DNA of 64,000 nt from NCBI GenBank assembly GCA_013397075.1, contig VWZS01007634.1, positions 140,502 through 204,501 of the forward strand, in the 5' to 3' direction. The notes beneath the pieces are model-generated. The model was not told the DNA's origin and ran no database searches. It saw nothing but the letters and a program-made list of their open reading frames with translations. The translations under genes and the position numbers were made by a program. Positions within the stretch are counted from its first letter, which is position 1; every line of letters starts with the position of its first letter. Positions 36,621-47,929 of the stretch are shown one piece after another. Source of the stretch: Rhabdornis inornatus (taxonomy: Eukaryota > Chordata > Aves > Passeriformes > Rhabdornithidae).

Positions 36621-39600
36621 TGGTTTTCATCAACATTGTTCAGTGGGGAGGAGGGTAAAGAAGGCCCAGGGTGATTTTTGATGTGGGGACAACAGAGCTG
36701 ACCTGTGTCCTCATGTCAAAGCAGCCTCCAGACCCATCTTGGAGAAATGCACACCACGCATGTGTCACCCGTCCCCAGTGCCACAGCTCAATAGTTCTCA
36801 GGCTCCTGGGAATGAGGGAAGATAGATAAACACATGGCATTGATGCAAATGATCCCTTCATGGGCAGCTGGAACGTGGTGGGCACTCGCAGAGACCTGAG
36901 GAGCTCGGTCTGTCTGCCCCACCTCAGACACCTGAGCTCCCCTTCCTTAATAGAGGGATGACAGCACTTGCTGTGCTCTTGGCATGCCAGTCTGATTTTT
37001 CAGCCTGGAGGCTGCATGTTTTAGGCCTGTTGTGGTGGGTTGACCCTGGCCAGCAGCTGAGCACCCAGAGAGCTGCTCATTTGCTTCCTCCCCACAGCAG
37101 GATGGGGAAGAGAATCAGAAGAGCAAAAGTGAGAAAACTCGTGGGTCGACGTAAAGAAACAAAGCTGTGTGCCTGCTGAGGGAAATAAGGAATTCATTCA
37201 CTCCTTCCCATCAGCAGGCACATGTCCAGCTGCTTCCTGCATTTCAGAGCTTCAGTACACATGATGGATACTTGGAGAGACAAACATCATAACCATGAAC
37301 AGCCCTTCACCCTCCTTTCCCTGAGGAAAAGGGTTTATTGCTGCCATCATATGGTCTGGAATATCCCTCAGGTCAGTTGGGATCAGTTGTCCTGCCTCTG
37401 TACCTTCCCAGTCTCATGACTGGGGGTGGAACTGGAACAGAGAAATCCTCAGCACAATGCAAACACTGCTCAGCACTAACCAGAACACCAGTGTGTTATC
37501 AACACTGTTTTAATCACCAATCCAAAACACGGCGCCATACGGGCTGCTGGGAGGAAAATGAGCTTCATCCCAGCCAGACCCACTACACCCACAAAGCTCC
37601 AGCTCACAAAGCCTCCCTGTGCCTGGGGCAGCACTTTCTGCCTGCTATTGGTGAAAACTTCTTAGGGTTCTAAAATGCCACATGCAGAAATAGGTCCATC
37701 AGTATCATCTTCCCCTGAAAACCTTCTTTTGATCCAAAGAGAGAGACAGCCTGAGGCTGGAGGGAAGAGCAAGGAGCCTAGAGAATGCTCCCCTTTGGTG
37801 TAGGATGGGTACCAGGAGAGCTTTGCTTCACTTAGATGTCCTGAAGAAGGGCTGAGTCATTTACCTTCGTTGTGCCTCATTTTCCCAGTGCCCAGGGCAG
37901 AACTGGCAGCACTTGTGTCCCAGGGATTGGTGGTGTTGCAGGGACACCAAGGAGTTTGATGGGCTGTGTAAAATCACCTGGTGCTGGCTGTGTTGTATGG
38001 AGATTTTGTCACCCTTTCTCTGACCTTGTTTATCTTCGAGCTGCCTCTTCCACAAGATGTAACCTCCACCTGGATACGACCAATTTGGTTCAAGACTCAT
38101 GGAAGTTTCCCTGCAGATCTGTGCCACAAGATGTGATCTGAACCTGCACAACATATGGCTCAGCTCTCCTTATTTCATATAAAATGGGACTTAGCTTCGT
38201 AATCCTGAGCTAAACAGAAAGAGATGCAAGCAGAGCCAGAAGGGAGCATCACTGCCACTCTCCTGCCAGTTTTCTGGGTCGGCACTGACTTACACACATC
38301 TCTGCACAAGCGTTCAGCACTCAGCCGCTCTCACCCACCAAAACTCCTTTCCAAGCATCCAGATGGGGACTGAGTCAGGTTTTAGCTGAACCACTTCCAG
38401 GTGGTGCACCAGGTAGCCCTGGGCAGGCATTGCCTTGCACTGTGTGACACTGCCATTCAGGTCTGCACCAAGCAGGGTCCCTTCTCAGCCTCAGGGTCCT
38501 GAAAGAGCTCTGCAGTGAGTGACCAGTGGCACTACTGACCCTGTGCTGGCAAGGTGGCAACAAGTCCCACTGTATCCATCCAGTAGCCTGGAATACACAG
38601 CTGGACCATGAACTCACCCATACGGGCTTCTCAGTGTGGGGAGCAGGCATGTGCCCAGGCAGGCAGGAGGGACTTTGCTGTCCTGTTCTCTGGCTGGCTG
38701 TGCCTCTTCCTGATCTTTAGCCTTTCTGAGTTTGACTCCTGTTTTCATATTCTTCTTTATTTCTTCCTTAGCTGTATTTATGCAGTTCATTTTTTCCTTC
38801 CCAATTTTCAGCGCAGTGAATAGCTCAGGAATCAGCTGGTTTTGTTGTTGTTTGCTGTGTTTCCATGCCTTCCTTTGTACCTGTATGCCTAAGATCACTT
38901 CTGTAAGGAAGTGTCGCCAGCCCTCCTCTCTGTCCCCTTAACCCCTGGGATGTCCCCTCCTGGTTCTCCAAGGCCACAGGAGATGTCTCCCGAGCCCACT
39001 GCCTTTCTCTTGCCACTCTCCTGCCACTCAGAGCTGTGAACTCTCACAGCTGCTCTCACCCAAGGTGCCTCCCACTTCCAGTTTGCAAGGATCCTACATC
39101 AAATCCATGCAGCCTGCAGCTAACAGATGTTTTGCCATCCCATCAGCTCACTAAGAAATTGAGATTCTGATTTTTTTCTGTTGCTTGTACCACCAAAGGT
39201 TCTCTGGGATAAAAGCTGACTTCACTGAACACCTGCTCAGCCCTTTGCTGCCCTGTGAGTCCTTCTGTAAAGGTCTAGTCATGCCATTTTCCTGCAGATG
39301 CTGTCTTAGGATGCAGAGTTGAAAATCAGTAACCTCAACAATCCTAGATATCACGAATTTGTCTGATTACAGGACTCCTGAGTCTTTCTCCAGGTCTCTT
39401 GGAGATGTTTCCCACTGAGAATGGGCTACCTGGGCACGCTTCCCTACATTTTACTGGAGAGCTGGAGTTCCTCTTTATACCTCACCTCAGACAGCTGGAA
39501 AGAACAGTCACGCTCACAAAGAACCACTGTTATTTTCCCAGAGGGGAGCCTGAGTTCTGTGGCAAGACCAATCCATGGTGATTATCCCTTACTGGCCATA

Positions 39601-40173
39601 TAAGAGAGAGAAAAGCACAGAGAGTTTTTCTGTGGCTGCATGATTGCACAAAGGAAGGACCAGGCTGTGTGCAGCTCCAGGGCTGAAAAACCTTCCCCTT
39701 TCTCTACAACCTCAAGTGTGGGATGTGCTGGGGAGCATACCCTGCCTTTGTGACCTTTGTGCATCCAGGCAGGGCCAGTCCTTCCCAGGGTATCCCAGCC
39801 CACCTCCTCACTGGATGGATTTCTAGTCCTTGCTTCCCGCCCCTGCCACCATTCCTCCATTTCCAGGATGGAAAGGATGGGTGTAGATGGGAAAAGAGCC
39901 ATTCTCTTTTCTGTGCCCATTGGAGCATGGCTGCTCCATGGCCTGTGCCAGGCTCTGCACGTGTGTTAGGGGTAGGATGCACTTTTTGACGATTCTGCAG
40001 AAAATGCATTGTGCTAGCTCCCTCCTCTGTAGCCAGCCCAGCTCTGCAGAGCTGTGACTCATGGCAGGCAGCACGATTTTATTCCTGTCATTACCACATC
40101 AGCTCAGGCTCATGCACAGGGGAGCTGGTGGGCTGAGTAAGGAGGTGCCATTTTTACAGGGTCTCTCTCCAGG
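36621..40173. other. No gene recognised
   Basis: No transposon is recognisable. On the minus strand, frames at 38614-38898 (lysine-rich) and 39151-39354 look somewhat protein-like. They lack good splice signals and could not be connected to the 36-kb candidates, so they are not called. Confidence 0.4.
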
Positions 40174-40239
40174 CAGGAGCTGGACTTTCCTCACAGTATT
40201 TTTTTACAGGAGCTGGACTTTTCTCACAGTATTTTTTTA
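40174..40239. repeat. 33-bp tandem duplication
   Basis: Two 33-bp units starting CAGGAGCTGGACTTT occupy 40174-40206 and 40207-40239 and differ at a single position (C versus T). Each unit ends in a T7 run plus ACAG, which also resembles a splice acceptor. The feature probably arose by slippage. Confidence 0.95.
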
Positions 40240-42105
40240 CAGTGTCTCAGCAAATAAAACTCTGAGCACAGAGGGTCAGGAACATGCTGCATATCAATGA
40301 GGGGGATGTACAGCAGTCACTGCATTCTCTTATCTCCTGCTATCCCCTATGGAAAGCTGCACCTCAGAGCTGACATGTCTTGCTGAAGAGATCTCCAGAA
40401 AGACACACAAGTCAGCAGGGAGCAGGAGGAGTCCTTGAACTGTCAGCAGAGGAGGTGGGACAGCACAAAGGGACTGTTGGATGGAAGGTGGATTTGGAAA
40501 ACTGTGCACAACCACCAGCCTTTGATAAGACACAACCAGAGCTCCCAAGGAAGCTGGGAGAAGTATCCACCCCCATTTGTCCAAATCCAACCACTCTCCA
40601 GCAGAAAACAGCATGGCAAAAGAGAGATCCCACCCTGGTCTTACCCAACAGCTGGGACATCTTCCTCTGCTGCCCTGACCATGTGGATCTCCCCTCTGAG
40701 TTTATGAAAGTAAAAGTTCGTTATCTAAGTGATAACACTAAGCTGCTGCCTAAGTGACAGCAGTTTTTTGTCTGAGTGATCTGATCCCCTCTTTAAGGAA
40801 GGAGGATCTCTCCTCAGAGACCAGTTTGTCCCAGCAGAAGGAACAGGACAGCTTCTCTGGCTGTAAACAGAGCTCAGACTCCAAGTTGTGATTTAGGTGA
40901 GGAGCTCTGGGGTGTGAAGAGCCAGCTGGAATAACTCATGGTTTTGTGGAGCATGGGGCAGAGCAGTCCCCCTTTGCCCCATACCATGTCTGTCCCTGAC
41001 CCAGCTGTTTGGCCACATTCATTCAAGAGGGAAGGGGAAAAGAGCATCAGCTGAGAAAATCCTGTCTCTTACAGCTTCTTAAAAGGTTTCACTCGTGCCC
41101 TTTTTTTCCATGCCAAGTCTGGTGTGAGTTGAGGACCAGCCCATTTTCTGGGCCCAGTGTGAGAGATTCTCACACACTTTCAAGCTGACTGAGAACATGC
41201 CTAAATCAGGGTAAATCAGTTACCCTGTGATCTATGTACATAATTTATACATTTTGCACAAACAAAGTCTCTAAAGGGGCTGAAATCCAAGAGAGGACCA
41301 AGGCAAGGAGACAATAAAGAAAAAGGATGCACCCAAGCTTTGTTACTGAACAAAAGGAAAACCAATGGCTCCTCCATCCACATCCATCAAAGACACAAGG
41401 AAATGCTGATGGGGAGTGACCTCTGAAGACTTCTAGTCCAATCTGCTCAGAGCTATGCCAGATCAGCTGTGGCTTGTCCTAACTGCTTCTTGAGAGCCCC
41501 ATTTCTCTGGCGACCTGTCCATGGAAGAAACACCCACTTGGATAAAACATTTTTTAACCAGAATTTCTCAAGCCTAACTTGTGGCCATGGTTCTTTTTTC
41601 TGCTTGTCACTGACTGCTCAGCTTTTCACCTCCATCACACGAGGATGGGAAGGAAGATGTTGCTAAAGGTGTCACTCTGGGTGTGTCCCCATCAGCGTGT
41701 CCACAGAAAAGGGCTTCAATGAGGTCTTCAGGAAGCTCTCAGAAAAAAGCCTGCACTGACAGCCTCACCCCTCGGGCAGCTGGGAGCTGTATCCTGACTG
41801 CAGACATTAGAAATGCACAAATACTGAGTGGGAGAGGCTCCATCAGGCAGTGCAAGCAGATTGTACCTGGCAGGACCTGACCTTGTGGCAGTGCCACTTG
41901 AGCCCTGTCCAGTTTGCCTCTACCTGGGAAGAAATTGTCAAAACCAGGTGCAGCTGCTAAGCAAGATCTCCAAGTTACCTGCAGCTGGAAGAGTTTTGAT
42001 GCTGTGGGACTGAAATCAGGAGGTTTTGCATTGGTGGACAGAGCTAATCAGTTTTTTTAATTGAGAGATTAAGATAGCCCACCTCCTGTGGCTGGAGATG
42101 GCAGA
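40240..42105. other. No gene recognised; one short hairpin
   Basis: A perfect 8-bp inverted repeat (GTGTGAGA, loop GAT, TCTCACAC) lies at 41157-41175. Otherwise there is no repeat family or supported exon. Confidence 0.45.
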
Positions 42106-42147
42106 AGTCCTTTCTTCAGAACATTCAGTCCTTTCTTCAGAACTTTC
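42106..42147. repeat. 21-bp tandem duplication
   Basis: Two 21-bp copies of AGTCCTTTCTTCAGAAC followed by ATTC or TTTC lie head to tail at 42106-42126 and 42127-42147, with one mismatch. Confidence 0.9.
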
Positions 42148-42439
42148 TTCCACACTCAGGGGCCAAGTGTGCATGCAGAGACCAAAGAAGTGACTCCAGA
42201 CATGTGCCCTCTGTTTATAGCACAACACACCAACATTCCCCATCCTGTCTGGCCTCCTTGCCCATGGCAAGAGCTGGCAAGAAGCTGCTTTGTGCAGGAT
42301 ATTTGAAGCCATGTGCAGGTGGTTGTTATTTGGAGCTGGGGACACTGAGGAAATGCAAACATTTCCTTACCTATTGTCAGGAACAAGATCATCTCTGTCC
42401 AGAGGCAGTGGGTTGAGCTGGAGGTATCTGAGCAACCAG

Positions 42440-42715
42440 AGAATGATGGAATCACAGGATGGTTTGGGTTGGAAGAGACTTTAAATATCATCCCATTCCA
42501 CCCCTGCCATGGGCAGGGACAACTTTCACTACCCCAGCTTGCTCCAAGCTCCATCCAGCCTGGCCTTGGACACTTCCAGGAATCCAAGGACACCCACAAT
42601 TTCTCTGGGCAAGCTTTGCCAGGGCCTCACCACCCTCACAGGGAAATTTTTTTCCTAATATCTAATTTAAACCTACTCTCAGTTTGAAGCTGTTCCTCTT
42701 TGTCCAAACAATAAT
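42440..42715 (-). mobile_element. CR1 LINE 3' end, reverse orientation
   Basis: It starts at the tail-proximal GGAATCACAGGATGGTTTGG, then CCCTGCCATGGGCAGGGACA, CAGCCTGGCCTTGGACACTT, CCACCCTCACAGGGAAATTT and TAATATCTAATTTAAACCTA. A well-preserved minus-strand CR1 3' end of about 275 bp that reaches into the block just upstream of the 3' region. Confidence 0.92.
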
Positions 42716-44229
42716 GGTCACAAGGAGTTCAGTAGCTTCTTCAAATCAGCTTTCCTGAGTTGAAAAATTATTGGAATGGCTGCCTGTGAACCCACCCAAG
42801 GTCTTCCTGGAAATTACAAGCCCCCTGATTTTTGTTTGCTAACACATTGTCTATTTTTACTGAAACCTTTTCCAAAACTGTTCAAAATTTGTCATTGACT
42901 AAAAGTATTCTGTTTAAATACAGCTTCTGAAAAAAGTGAATGCTCATAATTCTGCAGAATATGGCAAATGTCAAATTGAATTAATGCCAACTCCACTTAT
43001 TTATTAAAAAGGAACAATCTTTCCATTAAAGTAAGTTCCTATCAAATATTTTGGCCAGCTCCCCTAACTGTGGCTTTAATTGTGATCCACTTATCCCGCT
43101 GGAGCCCATCAAACGAACAGAGGTGAGGACGTGGAACAGAAATTGCTTGGGAGTGAAATCAAGGGCAGATGAGGAATTCCCTACCCCCATGACAGAAACC
43201 CACCCATTGCCAAGGAAAGCTCATTGCTCAGACTTCAAACACTACAGCTTGTGCTTAATTTGGATACCACGGTTCTCCTGCTAGGATGAAAAAGTGCCAG
43301 TCTTACTCCAGGCAGAAAAAATCGGGGGTTTAGCAGGGCTGCCAGGCCCCATCTTTGCACAGGACCAATGCCATGGTCTAGAGCAGCAACAGCTCAGGTG
43401 GATGATGGTGAGTTGGATATGGGTGGGAGGAGGCCTTTCCTTGCACACTGGGGAGTCACTCTGGCTTTCTTTCCCCTTAAAACAGGAAGTTTTCACTCTA
43501 GAGCACAGCCCAGTGTCACGAACCTGTGAGGTCTCAGCAGTGGTGGATGGGATAACGAGAAGTGATGGCTGCAGGTGGAATCTTCAGGCTGGATATTAGA
43601 AAAACATTGGTGGGTGGTACAGCCCCAGGCTGGGTCACAGAGGTGTGGGATTTTCAAGACTTGGCCAAACAAAGCCACATCTGATTGCCAGCTGTCCTAC
43701 TCCAAGCAGCAGGATGGACCAGAGACCTCCCAAGAGATGGACTCTCTTCCCATGTTTTATTTCATGTCCCAGTCTGGCAGACTGTGCCATTATCTGTTCC
43801 ATGTAGCTCAGGTGTAGCATCCTCTGTGAAGATCTCCTGTGGGCAGGCACACCTTGCTAAAACCACTGAGCCATCTCTCTGCAATGATTTTTTGGGGGAG
43901 GTGGGCACAGGCAGCTTAAATGTTGGAAGCATTTCCAGCCTACAGCCTCTGTCCTCATAAAGCTTTGGAGAAATAGAAATACCTAAATATAAATACCTTT
44001 CTTCCCAGGTCAGCTGATGTCGACACAGCTGGATGGGCTGTTGACAAACCTTCTGGACCTCAGGGCACATCAGGGCCAAGGAGTGAAGGTGGACCCCTCT
44101 AGGACATCATCCCAGACCCTTCTGAGGCCTCAGCCCCTCTCAAAACTCAGTCCTGACCCCTCTGGGACTCAGCCCCCACCCAGGCTCCCAGACTGGCTGG
44201 TTTGATTGTGTTCTATGTTCAAACAAGGA
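42716..44229. other. No gene recognised
   Basis: AT-rich until about 43.05 kb, then mixed. A short word at 43590-43605 (GGCTGGATATTAGAAAAACA) may be a CR1 scrap but is too short to call. Confidence 0.4.
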
Positions 44230-44642
44230 TAAATGAGGTGGAAGTCAGAGAAGAGCAACAGGAATGATTATGGGGGTGGAGGTAATGGCTGAGGAGGAAA
44301 GATTTTGAAATTTAAAGATGGATTGCTGGGCTACAAGCCTACATACAGAGACATTATCATCAGTCATTAAGCAACAGAACACTTCAGAGCCAGGGCAGGC
44401 TCATGATTCAAGACAGCCCAGTCTCCAAAGTGCTGTAGCCCAGAGGAGCAGAGCAAGGCCAGGCGGAAGGAGCCTGCTCAGGCTTGTGAGCATGAGCATT
44501 TATTTTAATTTTTCCTCTCAATGCAACATCTCACAGTGTGAAGTGAAATTCTGTTTGGCGCTAGGCAGTACCACAGGGGCACCACGGAAAGAGAACCTCC
44601 TAGCATCAGGACTTGATCTTGGAGGTCCTTTCCAACCTTAGT
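44230..44642 (+). mobile_element. CR1 LINE, rearranged, carrying the expanded tail
   Basis: Two parts of a plus-strand CR1 are visible. One is an internal piece at about 44235-44310 (GAGAAGAGCAACAGGAATGA, TGGCTGAGGAGGAAAGATTT). The other is the 3' terminus at about 44600-44640 (TTGATCTTGGAGGTCCTTTC, CAACCTTAGTGG). The intervening 290 bp do not look like consensus CR1, implying an insertion or strong divergence. The 3' end runs directly into the 8-bp tandem array. Confidence 0.7.
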
Positions 44643-45456
44643 GGCTCTGTGACTCTGACTCTATGATTCTATGATTCTGTGATTCTATGATTCTGTGATT
44701 CTGTGGTTCTATGACTCTATGATTCCATGAATCTATGATTCTGTGACTCTGTTATTCTATGACTCCATGATTCTGTTATTCTATGATTCTATCACTCTAT
44801 GATTTTGTGATTCTATGATTCTATGACTCTGTGGCTCTATGATTCCATGATTCTGTGATTCTGTGATTCTGTGATTCTGTGACTCTATTATTCTATGGTT
44901 CTATGACTCTATGATTCTATAATTCCATGATTGCATGACTCTGTGATTCTGTGACTCTATTATTCTATGATTCTATGACTATGATTCTATTATTCCATGA
45001 TTCTATGATTCCATGATTCTGTGATTCTGTGACTCTATTATTCGATGACTCCATGATTCTATCATTCTGTGATTCCATCACTCTGTGATTTTGTGATTCC
45101 ATGATTCTATGACTCTGTGACTCTATGATTCCATGATTCTGTGATTCTGTGACTCTATTATTCTATGGTTCTATGACTCTATGATTCTATGATTCCGTGA
45201 TTCTATGATTCTATGATTCCATGATTCTGTGATTCTGTGACTCTATTATTCGATGACTCTATGATTCTATTATTCTATGATTCTATCGTTCAGTGATTTT
45301 GTGATTCTATGATTCTATGATTCTATGATTCTGTGACTCTATTATTCGATGACTCTATGATTCTATGATTCCATTACTCTGTGATTCTGTGGCTCTATGA
45401 TTCTATGATTCCATGATTCTGTGATTGTGTGGTTCCATGGTTCTTTGATTCCATGT
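44643..45456 (+). repeat. Expanded CR1-tail tandem array, 8-bp unit, about 100 copies
   Basis: About 814 bp of near-uninterrupted 8-bp units, ATTCTATG and its variants ATTCTGTG, ACTCTATG and ATTCCATG. CR1 elements normally end in only two to four such units, so this is a local expansion of the terminal repeat. Marker variants show internal structure: GTGACTCTATTATT recurs at 44879, 44951, 45029, 45149, 45237 and 45333. It is non-coding and, as a long array, probably polymorphic. Confidence 0.97.
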
Positions 45457-46424
45457 TCAGGGAGAACTATGAAGAGGTTGGAATTTTCTCATCATGCCCC
45501 TGATCAGCCAGAGAAAGTGCCAGAGCCCCACTGCTCAGGATACTGAAGTTAGACTGGACAAAGCATCGGGCAGTAGGCAATGGTGAGGAATGGCCAGTGG
45601 CCAGCAGATGGACAGAGCAATCAGAGGAAGGCTTTCCCAGCACAGATTTGCAGGAGAGGGACCAGCTTTGCCTCTGGTGTGACCCCCAGCCTCCCTGCGA
45701 GAGGTGGCCGAGCCCTGCTCACACCTTCACCCAGGGCAGAGCCGGGCTTTGATCACAAAATATTCCCACAAAGTTTGCAAACCACAAATGCCAGGCAGGA
45801 GATGGGGAGGGAGCGAGTGGGGGGAGAAAGGGGAGCAATTAAAATGCAGCGGGTGCAGGGCTGGGAGAAAGGAGCTGCAATGACCACCCCGAGCTGAGCT
45901 TAGAAATCCACAATAAAATCTGAACGGATGGCTGAGTGCAGGGCCCAGCAAATCCAAACAGACGCCATGAGCTGCAGCCAGTGGAACCAGCAGCCAACAA
46001 TGACAGCAGAGCCCACGGGCTGGGGGCACGTGGTTGGCACAGACAGAGGAGGAGGCCAGAGAGAAGCACAGATGAGCTCTACCAAGGGAATCAAAGGCCT
46101 GCTGTTCCGAGAGGCAGAACAAACAGCAAGTGAGCTCCTGCCACACATGGCTTTGACAGCAGGAGCTGCAGGGTCCTTCGTGTCCCTCCAGGAGCCAGGC
46201 TGCTTCCAGACCCTGCACAGCATCCTCCATCCTCCTTCCTGCCTTCCCCTGGGAGAGCTGCCCCCAGTCACACACTGCTGGAGACAACTCTGCTCTTCCA
46301 AAGTGATTCTGCAGCCAAAACTCCTCTCTCTTGTGGCATCCATGTCCTTCCCGTCACAAGGGAGGGAGGTCATCCTTTCCTCACCCGTCATGGCTTGTGG
46401 GCTTGGTCACCCAAACCCCTAGCT
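45457..46424. other. No gene recognised
   Basis: About 1 kb of unique GC-rich DNA between the tail array and the LTR pair. It has overlapping chance frames on both strands (for example 45727-46287 minus, 45928-46422 plus) and no supported exon. Confidence 0.45.
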
Positions 46425-47002
46425 TGTTGCTGGATCCCAGAAACCTGGGGTTTTTGAGCTTTCTGTGCTTTCTAGCACTGACCCCCTGGAGAACACTGCT
46501 TTTGACCTGAGGCCTTGGAGAAGGCTTCCAAGTTTGAGTGATGAAGTTAAAATCACAGGCGTGTAGTTAAATAGAAGTGTGTGCTTTCACATGGTAAAGA
46601 GTTTTAAATTCGAAGTTTTTATGGTATAGTAATAGGTATGAGAAAAGATGGAGGATTTTGGGTGGTGTCTCTTTCAGTATCAATCTTTCTTCTTTCTTCT
46701 TCTTCATGATTTTGGGTAGTAGTTTCTAGTTGGTCAGTCAGTGTCACACTAAGGATTATAAGAATTTAGTTATTGAGTTAAAGGAATAAATAATATTAGT
46801 GTTAATTCTCTGTTGGACTGTTTAGCTTTAAGAAACCTTGTAGCAGGTGGATCTTGCACCATTTTCCTTGCTTCTAGCAAGTAGCTAGAAGTACTGTTAA
46901 ATGCTCTGCACTTTTGGATAAGATTTAATAAACAACCAAGCCCAAACATGAAAAACTCAGTTCTCATCTTGTATTTATTAATCCTGGCTCTAAGTAAAAG
47001 CA
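46425..47002 (+). mobile_element. Endogenous retrovirus LTR copy, truncated at its 3' end
   Basis: It starts TGTTGCTGGATCCCA and is homologous along its length to the reverse complement of the LTR at 47300-47923. That copy shows this sequence to be an LTR. A polyadenylation signal, AATAAA, lies at 46927-46932. Just upstream, at 46871-46891, is a perfect hairpin (stem CTTCTAGC, loop AAGTA). The last 60-odd bp of the LTR are missing and are replaced by an AGTAAAA-rich tract. No target-site duplication was found, consistent with truncation or an older insertion. No internal retroviral genes are present. Confidence 0.75.
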
Positions 47003-47079
47003 AAAAAGACTAAGACAAAAGTAAAAAATAGTAAAAGCAAGAGTAAAAAATAGTAAAAAAAAGTAAAAGCAAAAAAGAC
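46993..47079. repeat. AGTAAAA-rich simple repeat
   Basis: Irregular repeats of AGTAAAA and AGTAAAAAAT. The 18-mer AGTAAAAGCAAAAAAGAC occurs at both ends (46993-47010 and 47062-47079), so the tract probably grew by local duplication at the broken 3' end of the preceding LTR. Confidence 0.85.
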
Positions 47080-47293
47080 CAAGGCCTGGTGGGACTTGTG
47101 TGAAGACCTGAGAAGGGAAGGAAAGGTCCCCACTGCTGAGGCCACCTGCCCCTTGCCCTGTTGGGACGTGGAGCCGTGGGTTAGCACAGCCATTGTCACC
47201 ATGAACCTGGTGACAAAACTCCTGTTCAGAGATGGTTTTATAGCCAAGGACACAGAGCAGAAGCTCTTGTGTCACATCCATGGTGTCTCGGTG
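47080..47293. other. Unique spacer between inverted LTR copies
   Basis: About 210 bp of GC-rich DNA without recognised homology or splice sites. It would form most of the loop if the two flanking LTR copies paired as a foldback. I saw no primer-binding site or retroviral motif in it. Confidence 0.5.
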
Positions 47294-47299
47294 TAGGAC
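47294..47299. repeat. Target-site duplication TAGGAC, left copy
   Basis: TAGGAC directly precedes the TG end of the LTR on the plus strand and is repeated exactly at 47924-47929. A 6-bp duplication is typical of class II (beta-like) endogenous retroviruses. Confidence 0.85.
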
Positions 47300-47923
47300 T
47301 GTAACAGTGGTGGGAGTTTGCACCACTTAATTAGTGGTTTGTCTTTGTTTCTTCTGTTTTTTTTTTATTTAGAGCTAGGATTAACAAATGCATGAAGGTT
47401 TTTCTTGTGTTTGGGCTTGGTTGTTTATTAAATTTTATTAGAAAGTACAGAGAGTTTAACAGCACTTCTAGCTACTTGCTAGAAGCAAGGGAAATGGAGG
47501 AAGATCTAGTTGTTACAAGGCCTCTTAAACAGTCTAATAGTGAATTAATACTTATATTATTTATTCTTTTAACCTAATAACTAAATTTTTATGACCTTTA
47601 GTGTGACATTGACTGACCAACTAGAAACTATTACTTGAAACTTACAAAGAAGAAGGAAGAAGGAAGATGAACACCGAAAAAGACGCTACTCAAAATTTTT
47701 CATCTTGTCCTATATTTATTACTATACTATAAAAACCTCAAATTTAAAACCCTTTACCATGTGAAAGCACACACTTTTATTTAACTGCACACTTGTGATT
47801 TTAATTTCATTACTTAAATTTAGAAGCCTTCTCCAAGGTTTTAGGTCAAAAGCAATGTTCTCTAGGGGGTTAGTGCTAGACAGCACAGAAAGCTCAAAAA
47901 CTTCAGGTTTATGGGATCCAACA
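47300..47923 (-). mobile_element. Solo LTR of an endogenous retrovirus, complete, 624 bp
   Basis: In LTR orientation (minus strand) it begins TGTTGGATCCCATAAACC and ends CCACCACTGTTACA, giving the standard TG...CA termini. It is flanked by an exact 6-bp duplication, TAGGAC. A polyadenylation signal (AATAAA, opposite 47425-47432) sits in the 3' third. Upstream of it is the same perfect hairpin as in the neighbouring copy (47465-47485), and a near-palindrome (CCACTTAATTAGTGG on the plus strand) lies near the 3' end. A single LTR without internal sequence implies recombination between the two LTRs of a former provirus. No coding capacity. Confidence 0.88.
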
Positions 47924-47929
47924 TAGGAC
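47924..47929. repeat. Target-site duplication TAGGAC, right copy
   Basis: Exact repeat of the hexamer at 47294-47299, directly after the terminal CA of the LTR on the plus strand. Confidence 0.85.

Noticed and set aside
38614..38898. Lysine-rich minus-strand frame as a further exon of the 36-kb candidate gene
   Set aside because: No convincing splice acceptor or donor, a purine-biased strand that naturally yields K/E/N codons, and no phase link to the other segments.
43590..43620. CR1 scrap (GGCTGGATATTAGAAAAACA)
   Set aside because: Only about 20 bases resemble CR1 and nothing around them aligns, so it is too short to support.
44643..45456. CRISPR-like or telomeric array
   Set aside because: Units are 8 bp with no spacers and continue directly from a CR1 3' end.
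46770..47577. Mirror-image short frames with similar peptides on opposite strands
   Set aside because: They are the same LTR sequence read from the two inverted copies. LTRs here are non-coding.
46425..47923. Interpretation as a complete provirus or a single foldback transposon
   Set aside because: Proviral LTRs are in direct, not inverted, orientation. The spacer has no retroviral genes, and only the right copy is bounded by a target duplication.
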